From Megalobrama amblycephala (taxonomy: Eukaryota > Chordata > Actinopteri > Cypriniformes > Xenocyprididae): a DNA stretch of 64,000 bases. How positions within the stretch are numbered: position 1 is the first letter of the stretch; each line of letters begins with the position of its first letter. Shown here piece by piece: positions 1 through 10,935 of the stretch. The stretch covers positions 8,335,915-8,399,914 of the forward strand of contig NC_063061.1 of the NCBI RefSeq assembly GCF_018812025.1, read 5' to 3'. The translations under genes were made by a program, and so were the position numbers. The notes under the pieces are model-generated. The model searched no databases. It was not told the origin of the DNA and saw nothing but the letters and a program-made list of their open reading frames with translations.

Positions 1-285
1 TAACTCGCAATTCTGACTTTATATCACACAATTCTGAATTTATAACTCACAATTCTGACTTTATATCTCGCAATTCTGACTTCATAACTCACAATTCTGA
101 CTTTATAACTCACAATTCTGACTTCATAACTCGCAATTGTGTTTAGATCTCGCAATTCTGAATTTATAATTCACAATTGTGACTTCATATGCAATTGTGA
201 GAGAAAAAAGTCAGAATTGTGAGACAAAAAGTCTCAATTAACTTTTTTATTTTTTATTCAGTTGGTGAAACAAGCTTCCATATAT
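1..285. repeat. Minisatellite of about 24-bp units, cut by the window start
   Basis: Positions 1-185 hold about eight tandem units built on CACAATTCTGACTTTATAA. From 190 the units invert (GTCAGAATTGTGAGA), and the block closes in a T-rich tail and the words CAAGCTTCCATATA. Inverted tandem arrays of this kind occur in zebrafish-type foldback elements. The left half lies outside the window, so the full element cannot be judged. Confidence 0.75.
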
Positions 286-1204
286 TTGTTCTTGCAAGAT
301 TATTTATTAATAATTGAGGCCATTTTCGTTTTTAATACATCTTTGTGCTAAAAGTTAATGTTGTCAGCTATAGGAGTACTGTATACTAGAAGCCACAAAA
401 CCCCAGTTTTGATTTCACGGGATCTTTAATAGGATGTTGCCATGGTCACAGAATCCCACCATCTTGTCATTCACCGCTGTGGCATACAACAACCAATTTG
501 TTCAGGAGTGCCTCTGTTTTTGGTATACACTGTTGTTGATGATGTTCAAACCAACCACAGTCATTTTGTATGAGATTTACATTCTCTGCATGACTTTGAC
601 ATGCTAGATTGAATTCCGATGGGGTCTATCCATGTCTCTTGAGGATGTTTTCCATTTGTTTTCTTACAAAGACGCCACACCGCTCTGCATGAGATGTAGA
701 CATGAGAGTGGTGAAAGATAATCACCTTTCAGCATCTCCTTGCTCATCTCCACTTCATGTACATCCACAGGTTTCTTTGACAAAGTCAAGATGTTCAGCT
801 TTCATTTAAGATAGAAATCACTCATAGCAAGAATAAAGTCAGATATGTAGGCGTGATATGGATATGGAATTAAGATTTGGCAAATCTAAATCAAGTATAA
901 GATAAAATCCTCCTGCAGAGAAATGAAAAACAAAGAGATTATTTACCTTCATAACTGCAAAACACCTTTGACTGGAGCCATGAGCCCGACCACTAGAGGG
1001 CGTTTTCTCCCTCTCATGCTAATTAACCTTTGGTTAGCTGAGGGAACATCTGCCTCTCAGTTTCTCTCCGGTCAGATAGCAGTATTCCTAACTCATTCAA
1101 TGACATGATTAGGCTTTAGTTAAGGTAATAAAGTTGATGTAGATTGTGCTATAGAAATGTCAGGGAAACACTGAGTGAGGCAACTATCAGCTGAATTCTT
1201 TGTA
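286..1204. other. No gene or clear repeat; one CTCF-like word
   Basis: AT-rich sequence without a convincing reading frame. The only motif noted is CCACTAGAGGGCG at 990-1002, close to the CTCF core consensus. A 61-codon frame at 923-1108 has no recognisable similarity and is probably chance. Confidence 0.5.
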
Positions 1205-1208
1205 TTAA

Positions 1209-2150
1209 AGGTGCCCTAGATTATGTTTTTAAAAGATGTAATGTAAGTCTAAGGTGTCCCCTGAATGTGTCTGTGAAGTTTCAGCTCAAAATACCCCATA
1301 GATTTTTTTAAATAAATTTTTTTAACTGCCTATTTTGGGGCATCATTATAAACGCGCCGATTTTATGCTGCGGCCCCTTTAAATCCCGTGGTCCACGCCC
1401 ACAGAGCACAAAGTTTACACAGCTAATATAACCCTCAAAATGGATCTTTACAAAGTGTTCGTCATGCATGCGTCGGATGTGAGTATTGTATTGTATACTG
1501 TTATATTGTTTACTTCTGATTTTGAATGAGTTTGATAGTGCTCTGTGGCTAACGGCTAATGCTACACTGTTGGAGAGATTTATAAAGAATGAAGTTGTGT
1601 TTATGCATTATACAGACTGCAAGTGTTTAAAAATGAAAATAACGACGGCTCTCTTGTCTCCGTGAATACAGTAAGAAACGATGGTAACTTTAACCACATT
1701 TAACAGTACATTAGCAACATGCTAACAAAACATTTAGAAAGACAATTTACAAATATCACTAAAAATATCATGATATCATGGATCATGTCAGTTATTATTG
1801 CTCCATCTGCCATTTTTCGCTATTGTTCTTGCTCGCTTACCTAGTCTGATGATTCGGTTGTGCATATCCAGACGTTAATACTGGCTTGTCTAATGCCTTT
1901 TATAATGTTGGAAACGTGGGCTGGCATATGCAAATATTGGGGGCGTACATATTAATGATCCCGACTGTTACGTAACAGTCGGTGTTATGTTGAGATTCAC
2001 CTGTTCTTCGGAGGTCTTTTAAACAAATGAGATTTATATAAGAAGGAGGAAACAATGGTGTTTGAGACTCACTGTATGTCATTTCCATGTACTGAACTCT
2101 TGTTATTTAACTATGCCAAGATAAATTCAATTTTTCATTCGAGGGCACCT
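1209..2150 (+). mobile_element. Family A non-autonomous TTAA-flanked DNA transposon, copy 1
   Basis: A 942-bp element with inverted ends AGGTGCCCTAGA / TCGAGGGCACCT, flanked on both sides by TTAA (1205-1208, 2151-2154). Three further copies (7789-8750, 30540-31446, 56363-57311) share ends, length and interior and are also bordered by TTAA. TTAA duplications are known for the piggyBac and Kolobok superfamilies; the purine-rich AGG terminus fits Kolobok better, but that is inference. No transposase frame is present. Inside lie an octamer ATGCAAAT (1928-1935) and a perfect 22-bp palindrome centred on TTACGTAA (1961-1982). Confidence 0.85.
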
Positions 2151-2154
2151 TTAA

Positions 2155-2575
2155 GACATTTCCCAAATGTTGGTAATATTTTGCAAACCTCATGATAAAT
2201 GAATAGAAAATAGAACAGCTAACATAAACCAGTTCATTAAAAAAGCCTTCATTATTAGGATTATTATAATTAAAGGGATTTTTCTTCTCCATGTAGGTGT
2301 TTAAGGTTTGTTTTGTACCTTATTCAAAATGCTCAATATTTCAGGTGGACAGTTTTGAAAATATTCCTTGTGCTGTTCCCCTCTTCTATTCTTCTCTCTC
2401 ACCTCTTTTATATTCTTCTTTCACCCCTTTTCATGTGTTGTTGTGCCCATCAATCATATCCACACATTTCTCACCTTCTCTGTCTAACCTCGTTCTCAAG
2501 TTCTCACTCTGTGAGTTTCAGCAATCTACCTTTTTTTCTACCTCTCCCACTGCAGCTACTCTCTTCCCTCAGCAC

Positions 2576-2578
<3 letters not shown>
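2155..2578. other. Unassigned AT-rich then pyrimidine-rich stretch
   Basis: From about 2370 the + strand is strongly C/T-rich and leads into the TG tract. Frames at 2297-2695 and 2313-2678 run through the dinucleotide repeat and are translations of low-complexity DNA. Confidence 0.5.

Positions 2579-2627
<49 letters not shown>
2579..2627. repeat. (TG)n microsatellite
   Basis: About 24 uninterrupted TG units, closed by a GCGCAC step. Confidence 0.97.
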
Positions 2628-2629
<2 letters not shown>

Positions 2630-2825
2630 ACGGCTCTTTCTGATGGGAGTCTTTCTCTGCTCTTGGGAGGTTCTATAAATAGAGGCATGCAGTGATAAGC
2701 AAGAACAGTGCTGCATTATGGAGCATAACATGTCATACGGCCAATTCTAACATGAAATTTGCAAAATTGCTGTGCTAAAAATCAGGGAATTGTACATATA
2801 CACCATTTCACCTTAATTACTGACT

Positions 2826-3080
2826 ATACACACACACACACACACACATTGGGTTTCCATGTTTTATGGGGACTTTCCATAGACATAGTGATTTTTATAC
2901 TGTACAAACTGTACATTCTATCCCCTAATCCTAAACCTACCCATCACAGAAAATATTTACATTTCAAACATCAATCTGTATGATTTATAAGCTGTTTCTT
3001 CATGTGGACCAAAGATGTCCCAACAAGGGCAAATATTTCTGGTATTGCCATCCTTATGGGGACATTTTGTCCCCCCAACT
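2826..3080 (+). repeat. Family F interspersed repeat bordered by (CA)n, copy 1
   Basis: Starts with a (CA)11 run at 2828-2849, then TTGGGTTTCCATGTTTTATG, and ends near the words TATGGGGACATTTTGTCCCC. Related copies lie at 23752-23970, 26286-26474 and, inverted, 49934-50276. The interior has a telomere-like CCTAATCCTAAACCTACCC stretch and an internal inverted pair around GGGGAC / GTCCCC. Class unknown. Confidence 0.75.
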
Positions 3081-3136
3081 TCATTCTGATTGGTCTGACT
3101 GGTCAGTCAAAGCATTCTGTGGTTAAACATATTATA

Positions 3137-3366
3137 GTAACACTTTACAGCAACATTAATTAACTACATTAGTTAATATGAACTAACAATGAACAATAAT
3201 TCTACAGCATTTAATTATCTTTGTTATTGTTAATTTTGACATTTAATAATACATTTTTAAAATCAGAAGTTGTATCTGTTAACATTAATGCATTGTGCGT
3301 TGTTAGTTCATGTTAGTGAATGCATTAACTAATGGTAACAAATTAGACCTTATTGTAAAGTGTTGG
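3137..3366. mobile_element. MITE with ends AACACTTTAC / GTAAAGTGTT
   Basis: The termini are short inverted repeats. The interior is AT-rich with repeated GTTAGT/ATTAAC words. A second end of the same type (CTTATCGTAAAATGT) sits at 3639-3653, so another fragment of this family follows. No coding capacity. Confidence 0.6.
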
Positions 3367-3419
3367 CCATTTTTAATTATTATTATTATTTTTTATTTTT
3401 TTTTGCATAATAACTGCTA

Positions 3420-3845
3420 AACTGTCTAAATGTATCGAATACGATTATTGCAATATATTATGTCTTGTTTTCCAGTACAAATAATTAAATCACAAAACAT
3501 TTACTTGCCACACAAAATGCAAAATGACAAGATATGTTAATGCCTTTATTTAACATTAACTAAAATAAGCAATACACTGGTTAGGTTTTTTTATTATTAT
3601 TATTAATCTTTGTTAGTTATATTGTTAACAAATGAAACCTTATCGTAAAATGTCGCCATTTTGTCTTGTTTTAAGCATGAAATCACATTTTTGTGACAGA
3701 TGTTACAGAAAACAAGAATTAAAGTCATTTTTCTTCTCAAGTAAATGTACACTGACTTATGAATGTTTAGATATTTTTACTGGAATACAAGACTAAATAC
3801 TAAAAATAGTAAGTTAGAAAATCAATTTTTTGTGCAGTGATACAT
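3420..3845. repeat. Degenerate AT-rich repeat fragments
   Basis: Fragments with inverted words GTCTTGTTTTCCAGTA (3462-3477) and TACTGGAATACAAGAC (3778-3793) bracket a partial copy of the element ending CTTATCGTAAAATGTCGCC. It reads as one old foldback interrupted by another MITE, with low sequence preservation. Confidence 0.4.
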
Positions 3846-4054
3846 AAAAGCATATCTAGTTCATCCACATCTAAACCATTTGTACGCACATCTTCATGGC
3901 ATACAGAATGGCATTTCTTTGTTGGCACAGAAGCATATGGAGTGTACGTGTGTATGTAAGTGGAGCTCTTTGCTGAGACGCAGAACTCTGCATCATGAAT
4001 CTTTAAACATGGGCTGGAGGCTCGGCTTTCTCATGCTACACACCACTGAAGAAG

Positions 4055-4058
<4 letters not shown>

Positions 4059-4085
<27 letters not shown>

Positions 4086-4086
4086 G
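4059..4086. repeat. (GA)n microsatellite
   Basis: About 14 GA units just upstream of the CpG-rich block. Confidence 0.95.
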
Positions 4087-4109
4087 TTTTACATTTGACA
4101 GTGTTTCTT

Positions 4110-4530
4110 CATCCTACACCCACACACCCTCTCCGTCTCTCTTCAAGAGGGTATTCCCTGACTCCTCACGCCTCCCGCTCGACGTCACGCTCCCTCCCCC
4201 CTCCGCAAACATCATCAGAGCAATTATATGCTCTTGGGAACGGGAGGTGTGAGCGACTGCTTTTCGTCGTCCTCCTCCTCTTCTGCAATTTAGCTGCTCT
4301 TCGCTCTCCTCTTTGATATTTCTACTACTACTACTAAAAAAGAAAGCTGCTGAAATCAAATATTATTATAGGAGGAAAGTGAGAGAGCAGGAGAAGAATG
4401 AGAGAAAGAATGGGAGGAGGAGGAGGCAGAGATTGGCACAGCATTCACCTCAGGATCCTTGAGGAAAATAAAGATGCATGTGAGAGATGATGAAGAAGTA
4501 CATCCCTAGAAGAAAGAACAAAAGAGAAAG
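4110..4530 (+). promoter_or_regulatory. Candidate promoter / untranslated first exon, CpG-rich
   Basis: A local island in AT-rich surroundings, with about ten CpGs in 4160-4290. It has a near-palindromic CRE (CGACGTCA, 4180-4187; consensus TGACGTCA) and C-rich words CTCCCTCCCCCCTCCG. After 4370 comes a purine-rich leader (GGAGGAGGAGGAGGCAGAG) like those in vertebrate 5' UTRs, then in-frame start codons near 4474 and 4487 with very short frames. The right side is cut at 4534 by a transposable element. The + direction is chosen only because the purine-rich leader follows the CRE. No coding exon is recognised, so this could equally be an enhancer. Confidence 0.35.
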
Positions 4531-4533
4531 ATA

Positions 4534-5172
4534 CACTCTAAAAAATAAAACATTGGTTCAACAACAACAACAAAAAAAAAAACATGTTAACGTTTTCCAC
4601 TAGAATTTTTAACTTAAGCCAATTGGGAGAATTACATTAATTTAAAGCAATATTTTGAGTTGATCCAACATAATGTTTTAAGTAAGGTGAAGACGTTTTT
4701 TGGACACAATAAAACGCATGAACTTACCAAGCATCGCTTGTCACCATGATGGTAAATCTCCTAAAACCCACATTAACAGAAACTCTTCTAAATTAGCATA
4801 ACAAAACACTAATTACTTAATCTTGTGCAAAAAACATTATATAACACTTAATTTTAGCATTTACTCTCCCTTTCAAGTGCCATGGGCAAAGCATGATGGG
4901 AAATATAAATCCCAGCCCAGTTTCACTTAACTTAAGTTCGTCTAAATTAAAAGAAGTGTTCATACAACTCAAAACAATGAAACACAGATTGTATTTTACA
5001 TTAACAGAACTTAAAATTAAATACATTTTTGATTAACTGAAAATGTTAAACTATGACAAGTCATGATGGTATATCGAATCAATAGGCATAATTTGTGTGT
5101 CATCCAAGCTCAATAAAATAACAATTACAAGTAAAAAGTCTAACAGCATTTCAGAACTTGATTTTTTATTTC

Positions 5173-5243
<71 letters not shown>

Positions 5244-5282
5244 AGTAATGACTAAAGGTCCCCTGAATTAGTTTTTAGAGTG
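4534..5282. mobile_element. DNA element with ends CACTCTAAAAA / TTTTTAGAGTG
   Basis: A 749-bp element with inverted termini starting CACTCTAAAAA. The interior is AT-rich and includes a long (AT)n at 5179-5241. A short element with the same terminus lies at 48738-48914. It truncates the promoter-like block on its left. No reading frame of note. Confidence 0.6.
5179..5241. repeat. (AT)n microsatellite
   Basis: About 31 AT units inside the 4534-5282 element. Confidence 0.97.
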
Positions 5283-5479
5283 ACCACAGAACTGGCTATG
5301 TGGGCATACTACTCTACTATTTCTGCAGTATAGCATGTATACATTTATTATATAGCAAATTGATGCATTTATTGAGGAATATATACTATTTTTTATTTTT
5401 TTTTGTTAAATAGCAAGAGAAGTAGTAAGCATAATTCTTCAACAAATATTCAAACAGTAGTATACTGTCAGGTATATAA

Positions 5480-5604
5480 TGTGTTTTGGTTCTATTTTAT
5501 AATAAGTGTGTTTTGGTTCTATTTTCCCTGTTCCCGTCTACCTGAGTCTGCCTGTGTTCCCTAGTTAGTTTTCTTGGTCGTTAATTAGTCCCACACATCT
5601 GTAT
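5480..5604 (+). mobile_element. LTR fragment
   Basis: The words CCCTAGTTAGTTTTCTTGG and TTAATTAG followed by TGTATTTAAAG match, on the opposite strand, the LTR repeats at 39415-39555 and 41580-41716. It appears to be a lone LTR piece, ended at 5605 by a TTAA-inserted element. Confidence 0.5.
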
Positions 5605-5608
5605 TTAA

Positions 5609-5755
5609 AGGATTAGTTCATTTTTAAATGAAAACTATTCCAAGCTTTACTCACCCTCAAGTCATCTTAGGTGTATAGGACTTTCTTCTTTCTGATGAAC
5701 ACAGTCGGAGTCATTAATAAATATCCTGAGGAGTCCAAGTTTTGTAATGGCAGTG
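5609..5755 (+). mobile_element. Family E foldback element, left half only
   Basis: TTAA at 5605-5608 is followed by AGGATTAGTTCATTTTTAAA and the words CTCACCCTCAAGTCATC. The complementary right half is missing here; a right half of the same subfamily lies alone at 22190-22319. The break near 5755 is followed by an inverted pair carrying two CACGTG boxes. Confidence 0.65.
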
Positions 5756-6889
5756 AACAGGCACGTGCACAGGTAGGGCTCAACCTGTGCAGATCACGTG
5801 CCCTTTTTGTCCTTACACTCCGAAGTGCCCTTTTTTTGGAGGTGTTTTATTTTATTTATTCATTTTCTTCAATAAATCAATGCTATTGGTCACCCTTTAA
5901 GCATGTCTGACTGATTTACAAATATATTTAGCCTAATAAAAGGTATTAAAAAGAGCTTGTGACAAAATCGTTTGGGTCCGCTCAAACTGTCAGTCAAACC
6001 TCTTAACTCCGCCCCCTGAGTGCCGTGAACTGAAGGTCCACAGCCGAGCAGCTGAACGTTTTGCAACGGTAAAAAAATATCTTGTTGTTTGAATAATTAG
6101 GCTACAAGTCGTTGTCTTTACGAAAGAAACACTAGTATGTCTATAAAGTTTCATATTTTATGCATTTGAAGCCTGAGACCGGCGGCGGAGAGAGAGAAAG
6201 AGGGGGCTAGCATTTGCCATCTAAGTTAGTCATAGCCAATAGCATACAAATAGCCTTAAATAGCCTGTGCATACAGTAGTATTACATCTTTTATAAATTG
6301 AGATTTTGGCCAAACGTATTTTACAACAGGAAAAACTGAGCGCTCATAACCTACTGATGATGACGTAGCCTAATGTGATGATGTTTTTGCACATTGCACA
6401 TTTCCACACATATAACTGCATTTGACTTTGACACAAAGCGAGTGATCCTCGTCAGCTAGGTAAAATATATTTCTAAGAAATTTCTTATTTGATTTATGAT
6501 GGCTATCTGCTGATACACTTAATTCATTAACATTTAATCATATTATATATGGTCACACAGTATGGTTAATGTTTACGATGTTAAGTATTTGCTCGCTAGA
6601 TATTTTTTTTAATCTTGTATTGTATACTACTCCCCGCTTGTCTTCACATGTATAAACATAGAAAAACATGGTTTTACTACAGTAATGTTGTAGTAACTAA
6701 AAAATATTACAGAATCATCAGGTCACTGTGCTTCTTTATATTTTATCATGCAGAATGTAGTCTGTGTATTAATGTGTGTTGAGAGGGACATCCCAGTGGA
6801 TCACATTGAAGTCATAAACGTCTTCAAGCACATGTCTCACAGAAGATTGCTGTTGTAATTAGTTTTAAAGAAGCCCTGCAACCCTGTGT

Positions 6890-6890
<1 letters not shown>
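5756..6890. other. No gene; E-box inverted pair and GC box
   Basis: GGCACGTG (5760-5767) and CACGTGCC (5792-5799) are inverted around GCACAGGT/AACCTGTGC, giving a short stem-loop. Further on is CTCCGCCCCC (6007-6016), a reverse-strand GC box, followed by GGCGGCGGAGAGAG. A TE-borne promoter relic is possible. The rest is AT-rich with no convincing frame. Confidence 0.35.

Positions 6891-6891
<1 letters not shown>

Positions 6892-6939
<48 letters not shown>
6892..6939. repeat. (TA)n microsatellite
   Basis: About 23 TA units. A run of 12 G follows at 7014-7025. Confidence 0.97.
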
Positions 6940-6940
<1 letters not shown>

Positions 6941-7025
6941 CTATATAACTGTCATTAATAGTGAATAAATATAAAGCTTTTGATACTATTATTTTGTGTT
7001 ATTTATTGGGGTTGGGGGGGGGGGG

Positions 7026-7713
7026 CCTTCCATATTAAACTTACGAAAAAAGCGTAACTGACACAACGTCTGGCAGATTTATTATTATTAAAGACTGTGT
7101 ATTTCTCTGTATCTCCTATCATTGTGAGCTCATTATTATACAACTCGTTACATATACTCCATTGTTGTCACACTGATCAGATTTTATGCGAGTTAAGTCC
7201 AGTTTTCATTCCAGCAAATAAAAGTGGTTATATTTAATTAAACTCTGAGTAAATGCATCTTAAAATTTGTCAGTGCATTGCATTGTGGAATATGATATTC
7301 CACAAAGTATGCTCTGTTGTATACCATACATTTTGGCAAATATAGAAGATCATCTGGGTATTCCATCCATACAGAAAATTCACACAGTGTGTACAGTATG
7401 CATATTATATACTGCAGATATAGTAAGAAAAGTTAGATTTTCTTATTTTTATCATTTATTAGCAGTGCTGTTACTATCATTTTCTAGACTTTTCTTTGAT
7501 CTGACTGTGAAAAGACATTTTTACACAAACACAAATTATTTTAGAAATGTAAAATAGTCCTAGATGAAATAACTGGACACCACTTATTGAATAAAACGTT
7601 CATCATGGTGAGGTCATGTGTCAAAAATGTAGCATACTATTATTTGAACCCTTTATAATTGCAAAATGTATGGAGCCATGCACGTGAATGAATTAGTACA
7701 ACATGGGCATGAT
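7026..7713. other. Unassigned AT-rich stretch
   Basis: A 96-codon frame at 7267-7557 shows no domain and has the composition of the surrounding AT-rich DNA. No repeat is recognised. Confidence 0.45.
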
Positions 7714-7717
7714 TTAA

Positions 7718-9258
7718 AGGCACAATATGTAAGATTTGTAGATTAAAATATCCAAAAACCACTAGAACAATGCTATGTATTTTGTTAAAGGTGCCCAAGA
7801 ATGCTTTTTCACAAGATGTAATATAAGTCTAAGGTGTCCCCTGAATGTGTCTGTGAAGTTTCAGCTCAAAATACCCCAAAGATTTTTTTAAATAAATTTT
7901 TTTAACTGGCTATTTTGGGGCATCATTAATTATGCACTGATTTTTTCAGCGCGCCGCCCCTTTAATTCGCGTGCTCCCTGCCACACGAGCTCTCGATTAT
8001 ATTACAGCACATTTACAAAGTTCACACAGCTAATATAACCCTCAAATGGATCTTTACAAGATGTTCGTCATGCATGCTGCATGCATGCTTCAAATTATGT
8101 GAGTAAAGTATTTATTTTGATGTTTATATTTGATTCTCTATGAGTTTGAGACTGTGCTCTGTGGCTAACGGCTAATGCTACACTGTTGGAGAGATTTATA
8201 AAGAATGAAGTTGTTTATGAATTATACAGACTGCAAGTGTTTAAAAATGAAAATAGCGACGGCTCTTGTCTCCGTGAATACAGTAAGAAATGATGGTAAC
8301 TTTAACCACATTTAACAGTACATTAGCAACATGCTAACAAAACATTTAGATAGACAATTTACAAATATCACTAAAAATATCATGCTATCATGGATCATGT
8401 CAGTTATTATCGCTCCATCTGCCATTTTCGCTGTTGTTCTTGCTTACCTAGTCTGTTGATTCACCTGTGCAGATCCAGACGGTACTGGCTGCCCTTGTCT
8501 AATGCCTTTCATAATGTTGGGAACATGGGCTGGCATATGCAAATATTGGGGGCGTACACCCCGACTGTTACGTAACAGTAGGTGTTATGTTGAGATCCGC
8601 GTGTTTTCCGGAAGTCTTTTAAACAAATGAGATTTACATAAGAAAGAGAAAGCAATGAAGTTTGAAACTCAATGTATGTCTTTTCCATGTACTGAACTCT
8701 TGTTATTCAACTATGCTGAGGTAAATTCAAATTTTGAATCTAGGGCACCTTTAATATATTGTGTATATGTGTGTTTTATTAGACAGGTGAGCAACTGTTT
8801 AGATACATTCATTGACAGAAAACTAATCATTGTTATATAGCTCTTATTGTTTGAATCGCTAATTTTCTTGATTTACCGTGAGTACCATGTTTTTACCATG
8901 CCTCAGAGACAACACATTTGTCAAGTGGCTAACATAGCATAATCATAGCTTAACCCCACATATGCAACAAAAAGAGCGGAAGCAGGCAAATGCAGCATTA
9001 GAATAATAAAAGCTCCACTGGACTAGTTCCGCTCCCGTGGCTCTTGGCCCGCCCTGGTTCATACCACAGTTATGTTAATAAAACTTTAATAAATGAGCTC
9101 ATCCATAAACATTGTTTCTTCCCGAGTCCGTCGGATTGCTTTCCATCAGCTGTGGAGGTGAAGACGACATCTCCCATGATTCCACGCTCATGGTGCCATT
9201 AAGCTACGCCTTTGTTTTAAATAAGCGACTTCTAGCGATAAAAATTACATATTGTGCT
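7718..9258 (+). mobile_element. Family C TTAA element interrupted by a family A copy
   Basis: TTAA (7714-7717) precedes AGGCACAATATGTAAGAT; the decayed right end reads AATTACATATTGTGCTT near 9258. Shared interior words (AATATCCAAAAACCACTAG, GCTAACATAGCATAATCA, GCTACGCCTTTGTTTT) identify it with 52368-54069. Family A copy 2 sits inside at 7789-8750 between TTAA duplicates. About 580 bp of family C sequence remains. Confidence 0.75.
7789..8750 (+). mobile_element. Family A TTAA element, copy 2 (nested)
   Basis: 962 bp, ends AGGTGCCCAAGA / TCTAGGGCACCT, TTAA at 7785-7788 and 8751-8754. Same interior as copy 1, including ATGCAAAT at 8537-8544 and GACTGTTACGTAACAGT. The related 52-kb family C copy reads TTTTGTTCACTT at this point, so the insertion site was TTAA-like. 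Confidence 0.85.
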
Positions 9259-9495
9259 TCAACTAAAATGAGGGAATGAAGTTAAAAGGTAATACCCTAA
9301 TCACGTACCTACACTAAACCCTACTCTAAACAAAGGCAAACACGAGATAAAAAAATGCATTTGCAGAAACAACCATACGATTTTAGCCTGCCTTTACATG
9401 TATTTGAATTTTTTTTTTTTTTAACCATAATTTCAATTTATAGTTTCACATGACTCATACCCAAGCACTCCCTTGGGTATAAACGTGATGCACGT
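9259..9495. other. Short unassigned stretch
   Basis: AT-rich with a 12-T run. Nothing identifiable. Confidence 0.4.
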
Positions 9496-9788
9496 CCTGA
9501 TATTGCAGAGTTAGATACGTTCCTGGGTCAACATATTTTGTTGATCCTGGAACATTCTAGTCTGAAAATGTAACCTTAACCCTGTTCCTACCCCTAAACC
9601 TAACCCTACCCAAAAGTTATCCGAAAAATCAGAGGGAAATTATAGATGAATAACATTGATGTAGAAGCACCAATTCATGATTTTAAGCCTGAACTTGACA
9701 TAATCTGTAAACTTGTCCCTGAAATCTGATTGGTTGATTTGAATGTTGTTCCAGGATCAACAGAAATATCAGCAATAGCAATATCAGG
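9496..9788. mobile_element. Family K MITE with perfect 11-bp ends
   Basis: Ends CCTGATATTGC (9496-9506) and GCAATATCAGG (9778-9788) are exact inverted repeats. Subterminal TTGATCCTGGAACA and TTGTTCCAGGATCAA are also inverted, making a foldback. A telomere-like CCTAAACCTAACCCTACCC lies in the middle. A partial second copy is at 51554-51776. Confidence 0.7.
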
Positions 9789-10396
9789 TTATGCAAACGT
9801 GTTCGAGTTTAAACGGTACTGCGCAGACCGATTGGTGTATGACATCATACACCGATCATCAAAGTATGTCAAAGTACCGTGAGAGCGATTCGAAAGCGTA
9901 CGGAGCCATCTGCTCTCTATTTGCTCGCAGTGTACTTTGCTTGAAGTCAAACACACCTATATATTGTGCAAGGAATTCACATATTCAGATTTGCTCCATT
10001 CTTGCCCATTCCTGCCTGCTGCTCTCCTGTTTTTCCATTTTTCTTTTCCTTTTGACTTCTCCATATTTCCGTGTCACTATCAGCCAGCAGTAGAGCAGTA
10101 ATGTGTGCCTGCAGCTCCCAGCCTGAGAAAATCAATGAGAAGTGTTTGTTTGTTTGTGAGTAATGTGTTTGCGTGTGTGCTTGTGGGCTAGTGTAAAGTC
10201 TGTGAATAGTGATGTGACTGATTATAAGAGTGTGTGTGTGAATGAGTCACAGCTGGAGAGGGAATCAATAGTGGCTGGAAGTGATTGTCATTATGGGAGA
10301 AGTCTACGAGTGGGGTGGGACAGGGAGAAGTAGAAATGGAAGTAGAAAATAAAGACAAAGTTATCTATTATGCCTTTCTTTCTTTAGATGTGTGAT
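9789..10396. other. No gene; short fragment resembling the 52766-53428 element
   Basis: Around 9830-9925 the words ATGACATCA, GAGAGCGATTCGAAAGC and TGCTCTC parallel the interior of the element at 52766-53428. The 100-codon frame over this stretch (9791-10093) is judged non-coding for that reason. Nothing else is identified. Confidence 0.35.
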
Positions 10397-10935
10397 ACAG
10401 TATTTTAATTGCATTGACTTACTAAGGGCCCAACGATGCGGAGAACTATAGATCTTATGCGCCAGAGAAACAAGTGCGCAGCCATCTTTAGAATTTTCAC
10501 TTTTGTGGTAGCTCTGTAAATTTCTATGGCATCGCTGTCGATTTACTTAGGCTATTGTAGAGCTAACGAAAGTTATCATGAGCGTTGTAATGTTTGAAGT
10601 GGATGTTATAACAAATGTCAGTAAACCGGAAAGATTTTTAAATGAGCGGTTTACTCATAAATCCGTAAGATCTTACCTTCTTGCTGTGGAAACACAAACC
10701 ATAAGACAGAACACAACGAGCCCAGCGCTGAAAAGAGGCGGGGCTACATTAGATCTATAGAGTGCTGCAGTGATGACATATTTTTGTAGGCCAACCTAGA
10801 AGTTCGCATCACCCTGGTTCCTTCGACAAAAAGCATATAGATTTTTTTTCATTGAATTTTTAATTATGGCAGAAAATAAGCTCTGTGACCAACATAATTT
10901 TATGATTTTTACACATTTTGTTCATCATACGGAAG
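10397..10935. repeat. Probable old DNA-transposon fragment
   Basis: The stretch GAGTGCTGCAGTGATGACAT to TTTTACACATTTTGTTCATC resembles an interspersed repeat I recognise from zebrafish-type genomes. Ends are not defined because a foldback abuts it at 10936. The recognition is from memory, without an aligned second copy in this window. Confidence 0.35.

Noticed and set aside
1..285. CRISPR-like regular repeats
   Set aside because: Units are contiguous with no unique spacers and this is a eukaryotic minisatellite.
2297..2731. Frames of 75-132 codons on both strands
   Set aside because: They read through the (TG)n tract and pyrimidine-rich DNA; low-complexity translation.
9594..9612. Interstitial telomere-like CCTAAACCTAACCCTA
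   Set aside because: Only a couple of degenerate units inside a MITE; not a telomeric array.
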